Counted from the stretch's first letter, positions 33,401 to 45,911 are shown. The stretch: 64,000 bases of DNA from Takakia lepidozioides (GCA_030704615.1 CM060732.1:52681053-52745052), one strand, 5' to 3'. Program-made: numbers and translations. The notes: generated by a model from the letters alone, not told the origin.

Positions 33401-34357
33401 TGTCGAGCGGCTTTTACTCACCCAACCCTTCGCTATCCGAGGTGGAAACTCCAAGATAGAAGAGTTGGATATCTCTAAGCACTCAGCCCGCTCAGAACAA
33501 TCAGTCATGACCTGCAGCTAGTGAATCATGGTTGTGCTTTCTATTTGTATTCCTTCCTGCCTTCATGTTATCAATTTACCTTACCGTGTATACTGAAGCA
33601 TCAGATTGCTTCAGTATCTACTAAGTTTCAATTAATCATGCATTCATTCCACAACTTCTCTCGTGTCTCTCTACACAGTATGTTTGTATCGATTCAGTAT
33701 CGGATTAAGATTAATCATGTATCATGCCTATGCCATGGTGTCTCTATTCTACCCTATTGTATAATTTTACAGCTTGCATGAACTAAGCCTCATTCAAGTC
33801 ATCATCTCCTCTTCACTGTTTCCGCTCTCCGTTACCTCTCCTCCTCTCCTGAACAAGTCGCCCTCCTCTAGAAGTGATCCCCTTCCTGTTGCCGCTCTGC
33901 CTAATCTACCCGCAAGCTGTTCTAACCACCTAACTAACTAACCGTTACCCCTGAAGTAACACGTTCCCTCTGAAGATGTCGTTCCCTGTCAATGATAACT
34001 ATTCCCCATGTATTGTGACAGGCTGTGTCAAGCTGTGCCGAGCTGTGACTGGCTGTGTAAAGCTGTGTCGGGCTGTGTCGGGCTGTGTCAGGCTGTGTCA
34101 AACTGTGTCTGGCTGTGATAGACTGTGACGGGCTGTGTGAAGCTGTGTCGGGCTGTGTCGGGCTGTGTCGGGCTATGTCAGACTATGACTGGCTGTGATA
34201 GACTGTGACGGGCTGTGTAAAGCTGTGTCGGGCTGTGTAACCCCCTAAAGCCTGCTCCTGCCACCCCTAAGGCTCATGTTGGTCTCAGTCTGCGCAAAAA
34301 TTAAGGGTACCCCACAGAACCCGTAAAAGCATCTAAGTCCCAAGCAGCCCTCTAACA
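33401..34357 (-). repeat. Z1 5' LTR (minus orientation)
   Basis: In minus orientation it begins TGTTAGAGGGCTGCTTGGGA and ends GCCGCTCGACA. It pairs with the plus-strand LTR at 40244-41131 (same diagnostic GGGCTGCTTGGGACTT start). It contains a 10-11 bp minisatellite based on CACAGCCYGA at about 34019-34250. Element-internal TTTGGCGACCATACTGGGGA follows it directly. Confidence 0.9.
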
Positions 34358-34510
34358 GGTCTCTCTAGTTTAAAGGAGGGGAAGAACCACCAGTTCTTGA
34401 TCAGCTCTGGTAATCCTGCCCTTTCTAGACAATGCTTAGTCCAGTGTTCAAAAGATCCACAGATATAGCATGCAGCATGGTTACTTTCATATGCCTGCCC
34501 AATTTGGGTA
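34358..34510 (-). pseudogene. Element Y gag zinc knuckle
   Basis: The minus strand reads CYICGSFEHWTKHC, a CX2CX4HX4C knuckle, then ELIKNWWFFPSF up to the Z1 LTR. After removal of Z1 and re-inversion this frame continues without a stop into the protease ORF at 41132-41466. On the plus strand the next segment is Y protease, so an orientation switch occurs near 34500. Confidence 0.7.
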
Positions 34511-36600
34511 CGACCCCAAGATATGAGCCTCTGGGATTAGTTATTGTGCCCATCAGGATTCACAAGAAAGAGGTGGTGGTGACATGCATAGTTATAATTG
34601 GGGAACAATTCCTGCTAGGCCTTGACTGGATAACTGGAGCTGGTTCCACCATCAGCCTGGCAGACTATTCCCTTCGCTTTAGCAATGGTGAGGGACATGA
34701 GATCGTGGTTCCCTTGAAAGCAGTGAAAATCAAGGCTGGGTCTGCTACAGCCAATCTATCCAGAGTCCAAGCCATGGTCAAAGAGGTACAACAAAACTCT
34801 CACTTCACCTCAATTGGAATGATTTTCATAAGTTTCAGCTTGATCTTCAACTCTTATATCAATGGCATGTTCCTAGTACTGGTGGTAAAACAGGGATGCC
34901 CATAGCTGCTCCCAGGAATTCTACCCTGATTCGTGCACCTCTCAACATAACCATCCCTGCCATGACCCAGAAAGTGGTCTAATCTAGCCTGGCCTTCCTC
35001 TGTCTAGCTGCTCACTTCCTGGAAGTTGAAGGCTGGAGGAGATTGACTGCCCTCAAACATTGTCTAGTCGCCACAGGTGTTCTAGATACGGGATATAGAC
35101 AAGAAGTCAAGATTCTAATTGCTAACCTGACGCTTCCCTGTGACCATTAAGAAGGGGCAGGTTGAGATGATTATTGCAAAAAATCTAGATGTCTTCAGCT
35201 TGGGGTCCACTGATTTAGGATGCACTCCCATCCTTCAACATGACATTGTTACAGAAGGACCTCCTATCAAACAATTTGCTTACCGAGAGAGTATCAAAGA
35301 ACGTGCTATAGTCCAAGAGGAAGTCCAAAAAATGTTTGATGCTGGTGTGATTAAGCCGTCAGTTTCTCCTTGGGCTAGTCATATTGTCCTAGTTGGAAAG
35401 AAAGATGGCACCACCCGCTTTTGTGTTGACTTCAGAAAACTGAATGACATCACTAAAAAAGATGCCTACCCTCTGCCTAGGATCAATGAGACCTTGGATC
35501 AATTTTCTCCTCTCTTGATCTTGCATCTGGTTTTTGACAAGTCCCTTTCACTGAAGCAGCCAAGAAAAAAACCTCGTTTGTGTGTCGCGTGGGCAAATAC
35601 CAATATGAGACCATGCCCTTTGGTTTATGCAATGCCACCTCCACCTTCCAACGCCTCATGGACATTGTCTTGGGAAATCTTCGCTGGGAATGTGCCTTAA
35701 TTTATGTTAATGATATCAATGTGTATTCAACTAGTTTTGATACCCACTTGACTGACCTACAGCGTGTGTTTAGCAAATTGCGTACTGCAGGCCTCAAAGT
35801 GAAGCCAAAGAAGTGTGAACTATTCATGCCTAAGCTACACTTTCTTGGTCATATCCTCTCCAAGGATGGTTTGCTTCCTGATCCTGCAAAGCTTGAGTCT
35901 GTTTGGGGCTTTCATATTCCCAATGATAAACATTGTATCAAATCCTTCCTAGGTCTGGCTTCTTATTATAGATGCTTCATCAAACTTGCCCACCCTCTAA
36001 CCAAGGTGTTGTGCAAAGATGCCAGGTTTGAATGGACCTTCTCCCAGCAGACTGCCTTTGCCACCTTTCGCAAGGCTTTGTGTTCAGCTCCCATCTTGAT
36101 GTTTCCCAACTTTGATTGTCTTTCTTGCTTCAGACTGATGCATTAGATGTTGCCATCTCTACAATCTTATGTCAAGTTGTAGAAGGCAAGGAGCATGTAA
36201 TAGCTTATGCATCTCGCTGTCTTGATCGTCACGAAAGGAACTATTCCATATCTGACAAGGAGGGTCTGGCCTTAGTATTTGATGTGAAGCATTTCAGGCA
36301 ATATTTGCGTGGTAGCCGGTTTGTGGTGGAGACTGATCATCTTCCACTTAAGGCCCTTGTCAAACCAAGAGAACTTCATGGCAGACTTGCTAGATGGGCT
36401 ATGTACCTGCAAGAATTTGACATGGATATAGTCTACAAGAAGGGCAAGGAGAACACAAATGCTGATGCACTCACACGGGCTGATCCTCCTATCAGCAGGC
36501 CTATGCTCACCTTGGATGACCTTGCTACTAGTGATGTAGCCCCTCCTCCTGATCCTGCCCCTCTTCTCAACCTTCTTTGTGCTGATCAGTTCCATTGGCC
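34500..36600 (+). pseudogene. Element Y protease C-part, RT and RNase H
   Basis: Plus strand: the protease C-terminal half with FLLGLDWITGAG (about 34608-34650), then RT from 35140 with KKDGTTRFCVDFRKLN, MPFGLCNATSTFQRLM and the catalytic box read as YVNDINVYS. The first Asp of YVDD is Asn here, which should abolish activity. The finger region near 35510 is frameshifted. RNase H follows (YASRCLDRHERNYS, ETDHLPLKAL, NADALTRADPP) to about 36490. Confidence 0.88.
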
Positions 36601-36639
36601 TTGGATTCCCATGGCATGTTGGCTGCTTGAGGCTGGTCT

Positions 36640-36892
36640 AGCCTTCTTGATGATCATGGTTGATTTATTTGTGTGTTAGTATGTGTGGTGGATCTATCGC
36701 TTAGTGAGAATTCGGATAGTTTGGTAGCCGTCCCTTGTTGTGTTTTAGCTCTTCTCTTTCCTAGGCCCCCGAATTTGTTGTGATTCAGCTGCTGCACTCC
36801 GGTGTGACTATTGGCTTGAGCCTCAAGGCTTGATTTGGCTGTCCATGAGTAGTAACAAATGAGGTGAATGTATCCTTGGCTGGAGATCATAG
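36640..36892 (+). other. Non-coding stretch between Y RNase H and integrase
   Basis: About 250 bp with stops in all plus frames separates RNase H from the zinc domain of integrase. It could be a decayed linker or a small insertion; an acceptor-like GGTGCAG lies at its end. Confidence 0.35.
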
Positions 36893-37370
36893 GTGCAGGC
36901 ACTCCAGACAACCTTCTCTAAAATCCATTGTCTATCTCTTATGTGCAGTGCAATCATGGATGATCAGCTACATGCTGCGCTACTCCAGCGATGCCAATCA
37001 GGGCGTTCGCCAGCTGGCCTTTCCGAGTCCTTGCGTAAAATTCTCTATCATGTGTCTACTCACCGTTTCATGGGTGATAAGCTTTTCAAGGAGCTCACTA
37101 GAGGAGTGCCATGCTACTTGGAGGTGCCACCACGGAGCGAGTTGATTGCTTTATTGGAGCGTTTCCATTGTTCCTTGTATGCAGGGCATCTTGGTATTAA
37201 GAAAACCGTGGCCCACATCCAAGAGGTATACTATTGGCTGGGAATTCACCGAGACGTCACCGAGTTCATCTCTAAGTGTGAAGGTTGTCGTGCTAACATT
37301 GCTCTCCCTAGGGCCTGGATCTTGTATGAGCTACAGCCTTTGCCTGTCACCCATGCTTTTGCTTGCCCTT
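36893..37370 (+). pseudogene. Element Y integrase zinc domain (split from its core)
   Basis: The H2C2 zinc-binding domain is complete: HCSLYAGHLGIKKTVAHIQ, then YYWLGIHRDVTEFISKCEGC. The reading frame runs through PLPVTHAFACP and then, at about 37370, enters Z1 3' ORF sequence without a stop, producing a chimeric ORF. The missing catalytic core lies at 28725-29480 on the minus strand. Confidence 0.85.
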
Positions 37371-40205
37371 CACATAGTGAGGGTGGACTGGCAGGGCAAC
37401 ACCAGTCTAAGAAACAGAAGCGGGGTATGACTGTAGTGGTAGACCCACTGGCTTCACGGAAACCGCAAGATGATGTTTCCCAAGTTCTTGTGCAGGATGG
37501 GGCACAACAGCACAGAGGGCTGTTATTATTGGAAGCACGGCCTTCGGAGAGAGAAGAAGAAGTCACTTTGGTACCACAACCATCACAACCAGTTGACTCA
37601 GTTGTCTCAGAGGTTCCACAGTTAGAACATGCTGTGACACCACCCCCAATTGCTCTGGACGGAGAAAGGTTTGACATTCCCACTACAAAGCAGGTCGTGG
37701 CAGAAATTGAGAAGGGTGACCTTCTCTATGAAAACTCTGGCTTGGTAAGGGAATCAGTGGTTCCAGAGGTGCAGAGTTTGTCCAGGGAAATCCCTGCTGT
37801 GCATGTAATACCCACACCTGTGACGGAGGTACCAGGGGTAGAATATAAGGACACTGCAGCACCTGTGGAGGATGAGGTGGTTCAGGAAGAGGATCTGGTG
37901 GGGCAATGGCCTGAATGGTTGGTGAAGCATCACATTGTGGAAGATCAGGGGGAACAGCAGCAAGTTCACCATGATGACCCCCCAGCAGGCCATGCTTTTG
38001 AGTTCCATAAGCAAGACACTCAATTTGTTGGGCACTTATATGAAATCCCATGTTACATCTACCCAATTGGCAGCTTTGAGGGAGGAACTCAAGAAGGAGT
38101 TTGAGACTCGAATTTCCACTGAGTGTGCTAACAAGGTAGATGCGGAGATCAATCTCAAGTTACAGCAAGAGTTGGAGGACACAAAGGCTGCCTTACAGTT
38201 GGCTAAGGGACATTTGATTGAAGCAGGTCTCGAGCAGGACCAGTTGCATGAAGCACATAAGCAACAGTTATACCAATTGCAGGTGAAGCATGAGGGCAAG
38301 TTGCAAGAAGTGAACGTACTACATACGGAGTTGGAGGCAGTACATCAGAGGATGACCATACAATGTGCTACACTCACAACTGCTCTAGAGCCAACTGCAT
38401 TAGAAGTTAACAGACAAGGGGAGAGATGTATGATGGCAGAAGCTGAGATAATAGAGCAAGGGAAACTCATTGTTGATTTGCAGGCTACGATCTGTCACAA
38501 TGGAAATACTTTCCAACAGTACAAACAGGTTGAGGCTGACCAGGAGAGGTACATCCTGGAGTTGCAACAAACAGTCATGGTCAATAGAAATGAACTCTCT
38601 GTGGCTAACAAGGCTTGGAAGGAAGCCAATAATCTGGCTGCAGCCTATGCGGGCCTGTTTGAACCTCATGCAAAGCGCATGGAGGCTTTACAGCAGCAGT
38701 TAGATGTGTATAGACTCATGGAGGAGCAGACTCTCAGGGGTGTCACACAGGACTTGGTGGATAACCACCTTATGCAGGTCTGGTTAGCACAAGGGCCGGT
38801 AGAAGGCAAAGCACCAAGGAAGCTCACCCAGGGCGAGATGAATGAGCTCAGATTGCAGGTGCAGAACATTGCCACAACTACTATAGACAATGTCTATAGT
38901 AGGATAGCGGAGCTACAGGAGGATGTGGAAGGCCTGCAGACTCAAGTGGATGAACTGAGTTCAAATATTGACAAGAGAGTCTTTGTTTCTGAGGAGCAGC
39001 TGATGGCTACTTATTTACATGCCAAGATTCTAATTTTTCAGTCTTCTTCGCAGGTGGTGCAGGAGATGCCAGTGGTACCAATACCACAGCAGGTGCCTGT
39101 GCAGGTAGCTGACCATATTGCTACTACAGCCAAACCACAACCTGAGATGTGGGGGGATGCTGCTTTTAACCCACCTAGGACTCCTGCTGCACGGGAGTAC
39201 AGTCGGGCTATAATTATGCCCTTCAACCAAATTCCCATTGTGCTGGATTTGGCTTGGAAGGAATTTAGTCCTCCACAGTCGTTGGCACATTACTACCAGA
39301 TCATGCGCATTTGGTTGCCGGTGGCAACTCGGACTAAGGTTCTTCCGAACAATTGACCCATTGAGGATCATCACTTTGCCAGGTACTGGTCTGAGGCAAG
39401 TACCATGCTGAAAGAATTAATTGCCTTCCAGGTTGTACATGTGTACATCTATACCAAGACCAAGGAGGTATCTAGTATTGTCATGGGCTGTGGATTATAC
39501 TATGCTGCTTGTTTTATGGCACGTTATCACATTGAGCAGCAGAAGATGCAATCACGATTTCTGAGTTATTCCAGTGGGGATCATTGGGTCTTACCTTCAG
39601 TGCCACCTCATATGTACCTATATGGTGAGTTATGATGCAGAAGGATTCCCAACTTCGTTCATGGTTTAATTCGGCTTGGAACAATTTGGCAACACAGAAA
39701 TTCGGCCCTGAGGATATTTTCTTTAAGGGACATGAAGCTTGGAAATACTTACACTGTTCCAAAGTCATTGGCACACCTCTCACCTATACGGATAAGAAGT
39801 TCAGGGTGTTCACTAATTTTGCTTGCAAGCGCTTATAGCAAGTTGTACAGTTTAAACTTCCAGACATGGTGGGCCTACATTGTATGCCACGCAGGATTCC
39901 ACTTAAAGTTCGGCCGTTAAAACACCTAAGGAGGGACGAGGATTCTGATACTATGTTTCTTCATAGGACTCTTTTGACATGGCAGAGGACTATGCACTTC
40001 AGATGGCAGAGAAGAAACGACGGGGATCTCCTATGCCTGAGAGGTTACCTCGTTATCAACCAAAGGAGGGTCAGACATTTCCAGGTAGTGCTCAATCATC
40101 TCCATCAGCCAGTGACAGGACTCGGGCTCGCACACGGAGTCTTCACGAGACTCTTACCGACAGAAGGGTGCTCGCTCACAAAGGTTTGCTGATCCCAAAC
40201 AGTAA
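37371..40205 (+). pseudogene. Z1 3' ORF, middle and C-terminal part
   Basis: Frames at 37371-38104, 37935-39356 and 39405-40205 together encode an acidic linker, a long coiled coil (heptad-rich, about 38050-38700, with LREELKKEFETRIS and LELQQTVMVNRNELSV), a second helical part (IATTTIDNVYSRIAELQEDV) and a conserved C-terminal domain (YNRAMIMPFNQIPIV-like, ARYHIEQQKMQSRFLSYS). A TGA at 39354-39356 replaces a CGA found in Z2. No similarity to integrase, RNase H or a known envelope protein is visible. Confidence 0.75.
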
Positions 40206-40243
40206 ACCGTGAGGACACGGCTTTTTGAAAGGGGGAGGGGTAA

Positions 40244-41131
40244 TGTTAGAGGGCTGCTTGGGACTTGGACGCTTTTACGGGTTCTATGGGGTACCCTTAA
40301 TTTTTGCGCAGACTGAGACCAACAGGAGCCTTAGGGGTGGCAGGAGCAGGCTTTAGGGGGATTACACAGCCCGACACAGCTTTATACAGCCTGTCACAGT
40401 CTATCACAGCCAGTCATAGTCTGACACAGCCCGACACAGCTTCGCACAGCCAGTCACAACCCGAAACAGCTTTACACAGCCAGTCACAGCTCGGCACAGC
40501 TTGACACAGCCTGTCACAATACATGAGGAATAGTTATCATTGACAGGGAACGACATCTGCAGAGGGAACGTGTTACTTCAGGGGTAACGGTTAGTTAGTT
40601 AGGTGGTTAGAACAGCTTGCGGGTAGATTAGGCAGAGCGGCAACAGGAAGGGGATCACTTCTGGAGGAGGGCGACTTGTTCAGGAGAGAAGGAGACGTAA
40701 CGAAGAGCGGAAACAGTGAAGAGGAGATGATGACTTGAATGAGGCTTAGTTCATGCAAGCTGTAAAATTATACAATAGGGTAGAATAGAGACACCATGGC
40801 ATAGGCATGATACATGATTAATCTTAATCCGATACTGAATCGATACAAACATACTGTGTAGAGAGACACGAGAGAAGCTGTGGAATGAATGCATGATTAA
40901 TTGGAACTTAGTAGATACTTAAGCAATCTGATGCTTCAGTATACACAGTAAGGTAAATTGATAACATGAAGGCAGAAAGGAATACAAATAGGAAGCACAA
41001 CCATGATTCACTAGCTGCAGGTCATGACTGATTTTTCTGAGCGGGCTGAGTGCTTAGAGATATCCAACTCTTCTATCTTGGAGTTTCCACCTCGGATAGC
41101 GAAGGGATGGGTGGATAAAAGTCGCTCGACA
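40244..41131 (+). repeat. Z1 3' LTR
   Basis: TG…CA ends (TGTTAGAGGGCTGCTTGGGA … CGCTCGACA), preceded by a polypurine tract. A minisatellite of CACAGCCNG units lies at about 40365-40522 and is shorter than in the 5' LTR, which explains most of the length difference. The following 5 bp are AGACC. Confidence 0.92.
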
Positions 41132-41466
41132 AGACCTCTTGGGAAGGGGACAAGAGGTCAATCATCTACCAACCCTACCTCTCTTATACCAGTTCAAGTT
41201 GTTTTATCTACTAACTTCAAGGCCTTCCATTGTCCTCTCAGCAGAAGGGCTGCTGACCAGCAGATCAGTCCCCTTATGGCTCAGTGCCACATCCATGAGC
41301 TAAGCTTTCCCTGCGTGATTGATACAGGATGCACCATACCTGCCATTCCTCTGAATGTAGTAAGAGTCATTGGTCTTAAGCTATGCCCTGCTTCAGGAGT
41401 TGAGGTTCTGATTGCTGATGGGTCCTATTATTACCATTTGTTGGCCCTTATGCCTGACGAGGTTGC
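41132..41466 (+). pseudogene. Element Y protease, N-terminal half
   Basis: The ORF runs in from the Z1 LTR and encodes an aspartic protease active site (FPCVIDTGCTIPAIPLNV) and flap (GVEVLIADGS). This D-T-G is intact. It ends at the 5-bp target duplication GTTGC where Z2 is inserted. Its C-terminal counterpart is at 34500-34900 on the same strand but in the wrong order, so it has been moved by rearrangement. Confidence 0.75.
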
Positions 41467-42380
41467 TGTTAGAGGGCTGTCTGGGACTTAGACAGTTTTA
41501 CGGGTTCTGTGGGGTACCCTTAATTTTTGCGCAGACTTACGGATGGTAGACTTAGACCAACATAGGCCTTAGGGGTGAAAGGCACATGCTTTAGGGGTGG
41601 AAGATAGGCTTACACACTCAGTCACAGCCTTATACAGTCATACACAGCCTATTACAGTCGTACACAGCCTGACACAACTTGTTACAGCCGGACACAGCCT
41701 TACACAGCCTATCGCAGTCTATCACAGCCCGACACAGCTTCACACTGCCAGTCACAGCCCGTCACAGCGTACGTAGGGAACGGTTATCATTGGCAGGGAA
41801 CGACTGTGTGGGAACGACATATGCAGAGGAACGTGCTTACTTTTTGGGTGACAGTTAGTTAGTTAGGCGGTTAGAACAGCTTGCAGATAAATTAAGCAGA
41901 GCAGGACATGGAGAACACTTCTTGGAGGACACTTCTGGAGATCAAGACTTAGCCATCGGGAAGGAGAGATGGATAAGACACGAACTGAGGATGCTTGATT
42001 CATGCAAGCTGTAGTGATATACCGTAGAGCAGGCTAGGGACACCATGGCTTCGGCCTGATACATGATAAATCTTAAGCTGATACTTATTCGATACAATCA
42101 CACTGTGTAGAGAGACTTGAGTGAAGCTATGGAATGAAGGGATGAGTGAATGGAACCTGATAGATACTGAAGCAATCTGATGCTTAAGTATACACAGTAA
42201 GGTAATTTGCTAACATGAAGGCAAGAAGAAATACAAACAGAAAGTACAACCATGATACACTAGCTGTAGGTCATGACTGATTGTTCTGAGCGGGCTGAGT
42301 GCTTAGAGATATCCAACTCTTCTATCTTGGAGTTTCCACCTCGGATAGCGAAGGGATGGGTGAGTAAAAGCCGCTCGACA
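41467..42380 (+). repeat. Z2 5' LTR
   Basis: Begins TGTTAGAGGGCTGTCTGGGA and ends GCCGCTCGACA. CACAGCC minisatellite at about 41612-41770. It is followed at once by TTTGGCGACCATACTGGGGA, a probable primer-binding region whose tRNA I could not assign. Confidence 0.93.
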
Positions 42381-42389
42381 TTTGGCGAC

Positions 42390-45025
42390 CATACTGGGGA
42401 ACTGGGTCAAGAACAACCAGATGTGACAGGCATCTGGTGGGATTATGGTGGATGGAGAATTAAAAAAATTGATGTGAATCAAATTCCTTGTGGAACTGAG
42501 AAAGAAAGATTGTCCAAGCAATTCTTTCAGAGGTTCTTGGAATTGCCAAACGGTTGCAAAGAAAACATTCTTAAGAGAGTGCATGATGCAGATCCAGAGT
42601 GGGGTCTGGAGAAAGGAGTGATGAAGATTTATCAAGTGGCCTGTAGAGGGAGAGCAAGTTGGTTACCAACACTGGTTTATGTGATAGCATTGCTATCCAT
42701 CAAACGAGTGGAGTTTGAAGGCTAGGAGGAACGGAAAGTGAATGTTTACACTCAATGCATGAAGAACTTGTACTGGTAAAGAATTGGATTCCTAAGGATA
42801 TCTTGTGGATCAAACTTACACCAAGAACAGCTTTTCAGATGTGCTTGCCCTATAGTTATATGGTAACGGAGACTTCTAGTATAGCCAAGGGTGCATTGAA
42901 GCTTGAAAGAAACCCAGGCATATACGAGAGATACTACAGAAGAGAGTTTTGGTTATTGCCTCATTAAAGATATGAAAGACATGGGACATGAGTGATGAAA
43001 AAGAAGCTAGACTTCACAGATATTCAGCAAAAAGAGAAAGTTATTTGAAAGCTAATTATCCATATCTTTGGGAGAGAGGAATAGACATAGGGGAATCATC
43101 TGGACCTCTCACACCATTAAGATCAGAGAGTACATCACCCATACCGGAAGAACCAGAGTTGGATGCCACTCCTCCTTATTCTTTACAAGAAAGATTAAGG
43201 GATTTGGTACAGGAAGAAGATCAGCCACGGGGGAGAGATCTGAGGTACATCCCTAGATAAAAGATTTGACATAAATCTTTGATAAGAGTTGGCATGGGAC
43301 ACCAAAGGCAGGAACTCCAGTTTCTGAATCACAAGATAAAGAAGGAGAGGAAGATGTGGCAGAGCCAACGGAGAGTTCAGACTCTCCAACACCATTGCAA
43401 TTGAGTTACATGAGTGAAGAAGAAGAAATCCAAGAGAAGAACTTGGAAGATGAAAATAGAGAGAAGAATTTGGAAAATGAAGAGTATGAAGAAGTAGACC
43501 CAACAGTTGAGGTTGAGACTACAACCAGGACATCCCAACCTGTTGGACCTGGATCAAGTGGAGTACTTGGATCTCAGGCCAACGAAGGTGTCGGCTCAGG
43601 GGGATCAGGCGGGCAGCTTGGATCTGGCTCTGGGGGGACAGGGAGTGTGGGAAGTAGTGCAATTGGAGCTGGGAATACTGAGAATACAGTGGGGCCAGTA
43701 GCAGGGAGTGCTCAGGGGCCAACACTTGATGGGAGATCCTCCACTACAACAGCAGGTCCTCAAGGACAAGCACCAACAGGAGGACCAGCACCTGTCAGTG
43801 GGCAGGGTGTAGGGCCACAGATGGCGGTACCTCCAACACGAGCAAAACCACCTTTTCCAATATATGCACGGAAAGGGGATCCTGATGTACACATCAGCCA
43901 ATTTGAGCACATGTGTATTGTGAAGAATGAGAATGGCGATGATGCCAAGATGAGACTGTTTCCTTGTTCACTTATCAAGAAAGCAAGTGAATGGTATGCA
44001 AGATTCCCTGATAATCATTTTCTAACATGGAATGGCCTTAGTACAACATTCCGAAATAGATTCAGGACAAGCAAAATTGAGGATGAAGTGTATGGGAGTT
44101 TACAACAGTTAAAGCAAAAGAAGCATGAAACTGTTGAAGAGTACATGGAAAAGATGGAGCTGATGATGAAAAATTGGTTGATGTGCCAGCACCAGGGTTA
44201 CAGAAGATCTAGTTTGTGAGTGGATTAAGACCTGAATTACAAAAGAAAGTGGATATGCTACCCCATAATACAGTGGAGGAGGCATTTGAAACAGCCAACA
44301 GAATTGAGCAATTGGGAATGCTCAGGAGAGGAAAAAGGGATGATGAGGACTCTGAAGATGAGTCAGATGAGGAAGAAGAGCATAAGCTCAAAAGGAAGAG
44401 TAAGAAAAAGAAAAAGTTGAAGAGGGAAAACTATGAGAAAAGACTGGAGGAGATCTTGAAGAAGTATGCCACAGAGGCTGCAACACATTGGAGGAAGGGT
44501 GTTTGGTGTGCAAAATGCCAGAATGAAGGTAATACCACAGTTGAATGCCACATGAAAGAGAAACACTATACTATCTGTAAAATGGATAACCATTCTACTG
44601 AGAATTGTTATTACAACAAAAGGACAGCTGTAAGAGAACCTAGGCAAGTAAGGGTGCATCAAGTGCAGCCCTAGCCAAGAAGAAAAAATGATCAGGACCA
44701 CTATGGTAGGCCTGGGGGCTATAACAATGATATGGCAGTAAGAGGTAATCCAAGAGGGAATTACCAAGGCAATTCCAGAGGCAACTATCAGGGTAATCCA
44801 AGGGGGAATTACCAACCAGGGAATCAGGATTATAGAAATAATTCCAGAGCAGACCAAGGGAGAGGACCTAATGGGGAAGAACTGTGTTACTATTGTAACC
44901 AGGCCGGACACCGGAAGGTAGCCTATCCATTCTGGATCAGACACCAAAGTGAGATGAGAGCTCCTGTGAATGAGGCCCAGTGGTGGCAGCTCACATGGTT
45001 AGGCCATGTTTTGTACCAGAAGTAA
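42390..45025 (+). pseudogene. Z2 gag
   Basis: Frames in order: 42390-42725 (IYQVACRGRASWLPTLVYV), 42988-43256 (start MSDEKEARLHRYSAKRES), 43356-44219 (Gly-rich linker and capsid, CSLIKKASEWYARFP) and 44216-45025 (lysine-rich segment and three CCHC-like knuckles, the last CYYCNQAGHRKVAY having lost its final Cys). A stop at 44672-44674 (TAG) stands where Z1 has CAG. Breaks prevent a continuous protein. Confidence 0.87.
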
Positions 45026-45242
45026 GTACAATGATAGTGACCAGAAGCAAAGCTAAACTAATACCTCCAGTGGATGAGGAAGAAGATGATAATGAGGATG
45101 GCAGTGATGTGCCTGAAGATGATGAGGCATGGAGAGATGAGAAGGAACTACATAAGGAAGTGGCTGATACCATAAGGGAAATGCAGAAGAATATGCAGAT
45201 TCTTCTGACTCTGATAGAGAAGATGAAGAGGGTGAAGATAAA

Positions 45243-45911
45243 GTGAAGAGAGAAGTTGCAAAAGTGCAGGGTAATGAAGGGACTCTGGCTGAAGTAATAT
45301 GCCAGACCAAAACTGAGATTACCATTGGACAGCTATTGGGTGTGGCACCTCATTGTAGGCACAGGCTGTATCAAGCAATTAATCAGATTGCTCATGTGAC
45401 AGAGAACACAAACCTGGACAGCAAGGTGACAAGTTATAATGTGAAGCCTGAAGGGCAAGAAACAGTCATGGACTTTGATGATTCTATGCCAGTAATCCAA
45501 TTGAGAATTGGAAGCACAGACTTGACTGATGTATTGATAGATGGAGGCTCAGGAGTGAATATTATGACAGACCAATTAAGGCAGAAGCTTGGACTGAGTA
45601 ACATGAAACCAGCCCCATTTACAGTAACAATGGCAGATCAAAGGAGTGTACAGCCTTTAGGCTTGATAAGAGGAGTAAAGATACAGATCCAAAAGATGAT
45701 TTTTAAGATCACAGTGACTATGTTGAAAATGGATGATGTTATGGAAGCTTACTCCTTATTACTGGGTCGACCATGGCTGAAACAGGCCCGGGTATTCCAT
45801 GACTGGAATTCCCAGTTACTAATTGTACATGATGGGAAGTACAAGATACAGGTCACCACTAAGAGATCTAGTAGGCTACCTGCTATCAGAAGACCTCGTG
45901 GAGTCAGTTGA
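45243..45911 (+). pseudogene. Z2 protease
   Basis: Aspartic-protease-like segment with active site VLIDGGSGVNIM (about 45528-45563) and C-terminal LLLGRPWLKQA. The Asp-Gly-Gly variant is common in several plant gypsy proteases, so I do not count it as a defect. The frame stays open over 222 codons and overlaps the RT ORF. Confidence 0.8.

Larger units (their letters stand above)
29480..34357 (-). mobile_element. Retrotransposon Z1, 5' half (inverted segment)
   Basis: Reading the minus strand: 5' LTR (34357-33401), primer-binding region, gag, then directly the start of the 3' ORF region. Compared with Z2, the protease, RT and RNase H block is missing, so Z1 was non-autonomous. The 3' half of the same element lies at 37370-41131 on the plus strand. 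The outer 5 bp at the LTR start (34358-34362) are the complement of the 5 bp after the other LTR (AGACC at 41132-41136). Confidence 0.85.
37370..41131 (+). mobile_element. Retrotransposon Z1, 3' half
   Basis: Contains the Z 3' ORF from its middle onward, a polypurine tract (GAAAGGGGGAGGGG at 40227-40240) and the 3' LTR. The 5' half is at 29480-34357 in the opposite orientation. The two halves together would form an element of about 8.6 kb lacking protease, RT and RNase H. Confidence 0.88.

Noticed and set aside
37935-38104. Chimeric ORF of Y integrase zinc domain fused to Z1 3' ORF as a new fusion gene
   Set aside because: The junction is the inversion breakpoint, both partners are decayed transposon sequence, and the reciprocal junction exists at 29480.
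40365-40522. Short regularly repeated CACAGCC units that could suggest a CRISPR-like array
   Set aside because: Units are 10-11 bp, contiguous and degenerate, with no unique spacers. They occur only inside retrotransposon LTRs of a eukaryote.
45528-45563. Z2 protease D-G-G active site as a disabling mutation
   Set aside because: Asp-Gly-Gly in place of Asp-Thr/Ser-Gly occurs in several plant gypsy proteases, so it is probably ancestral for the lineage.
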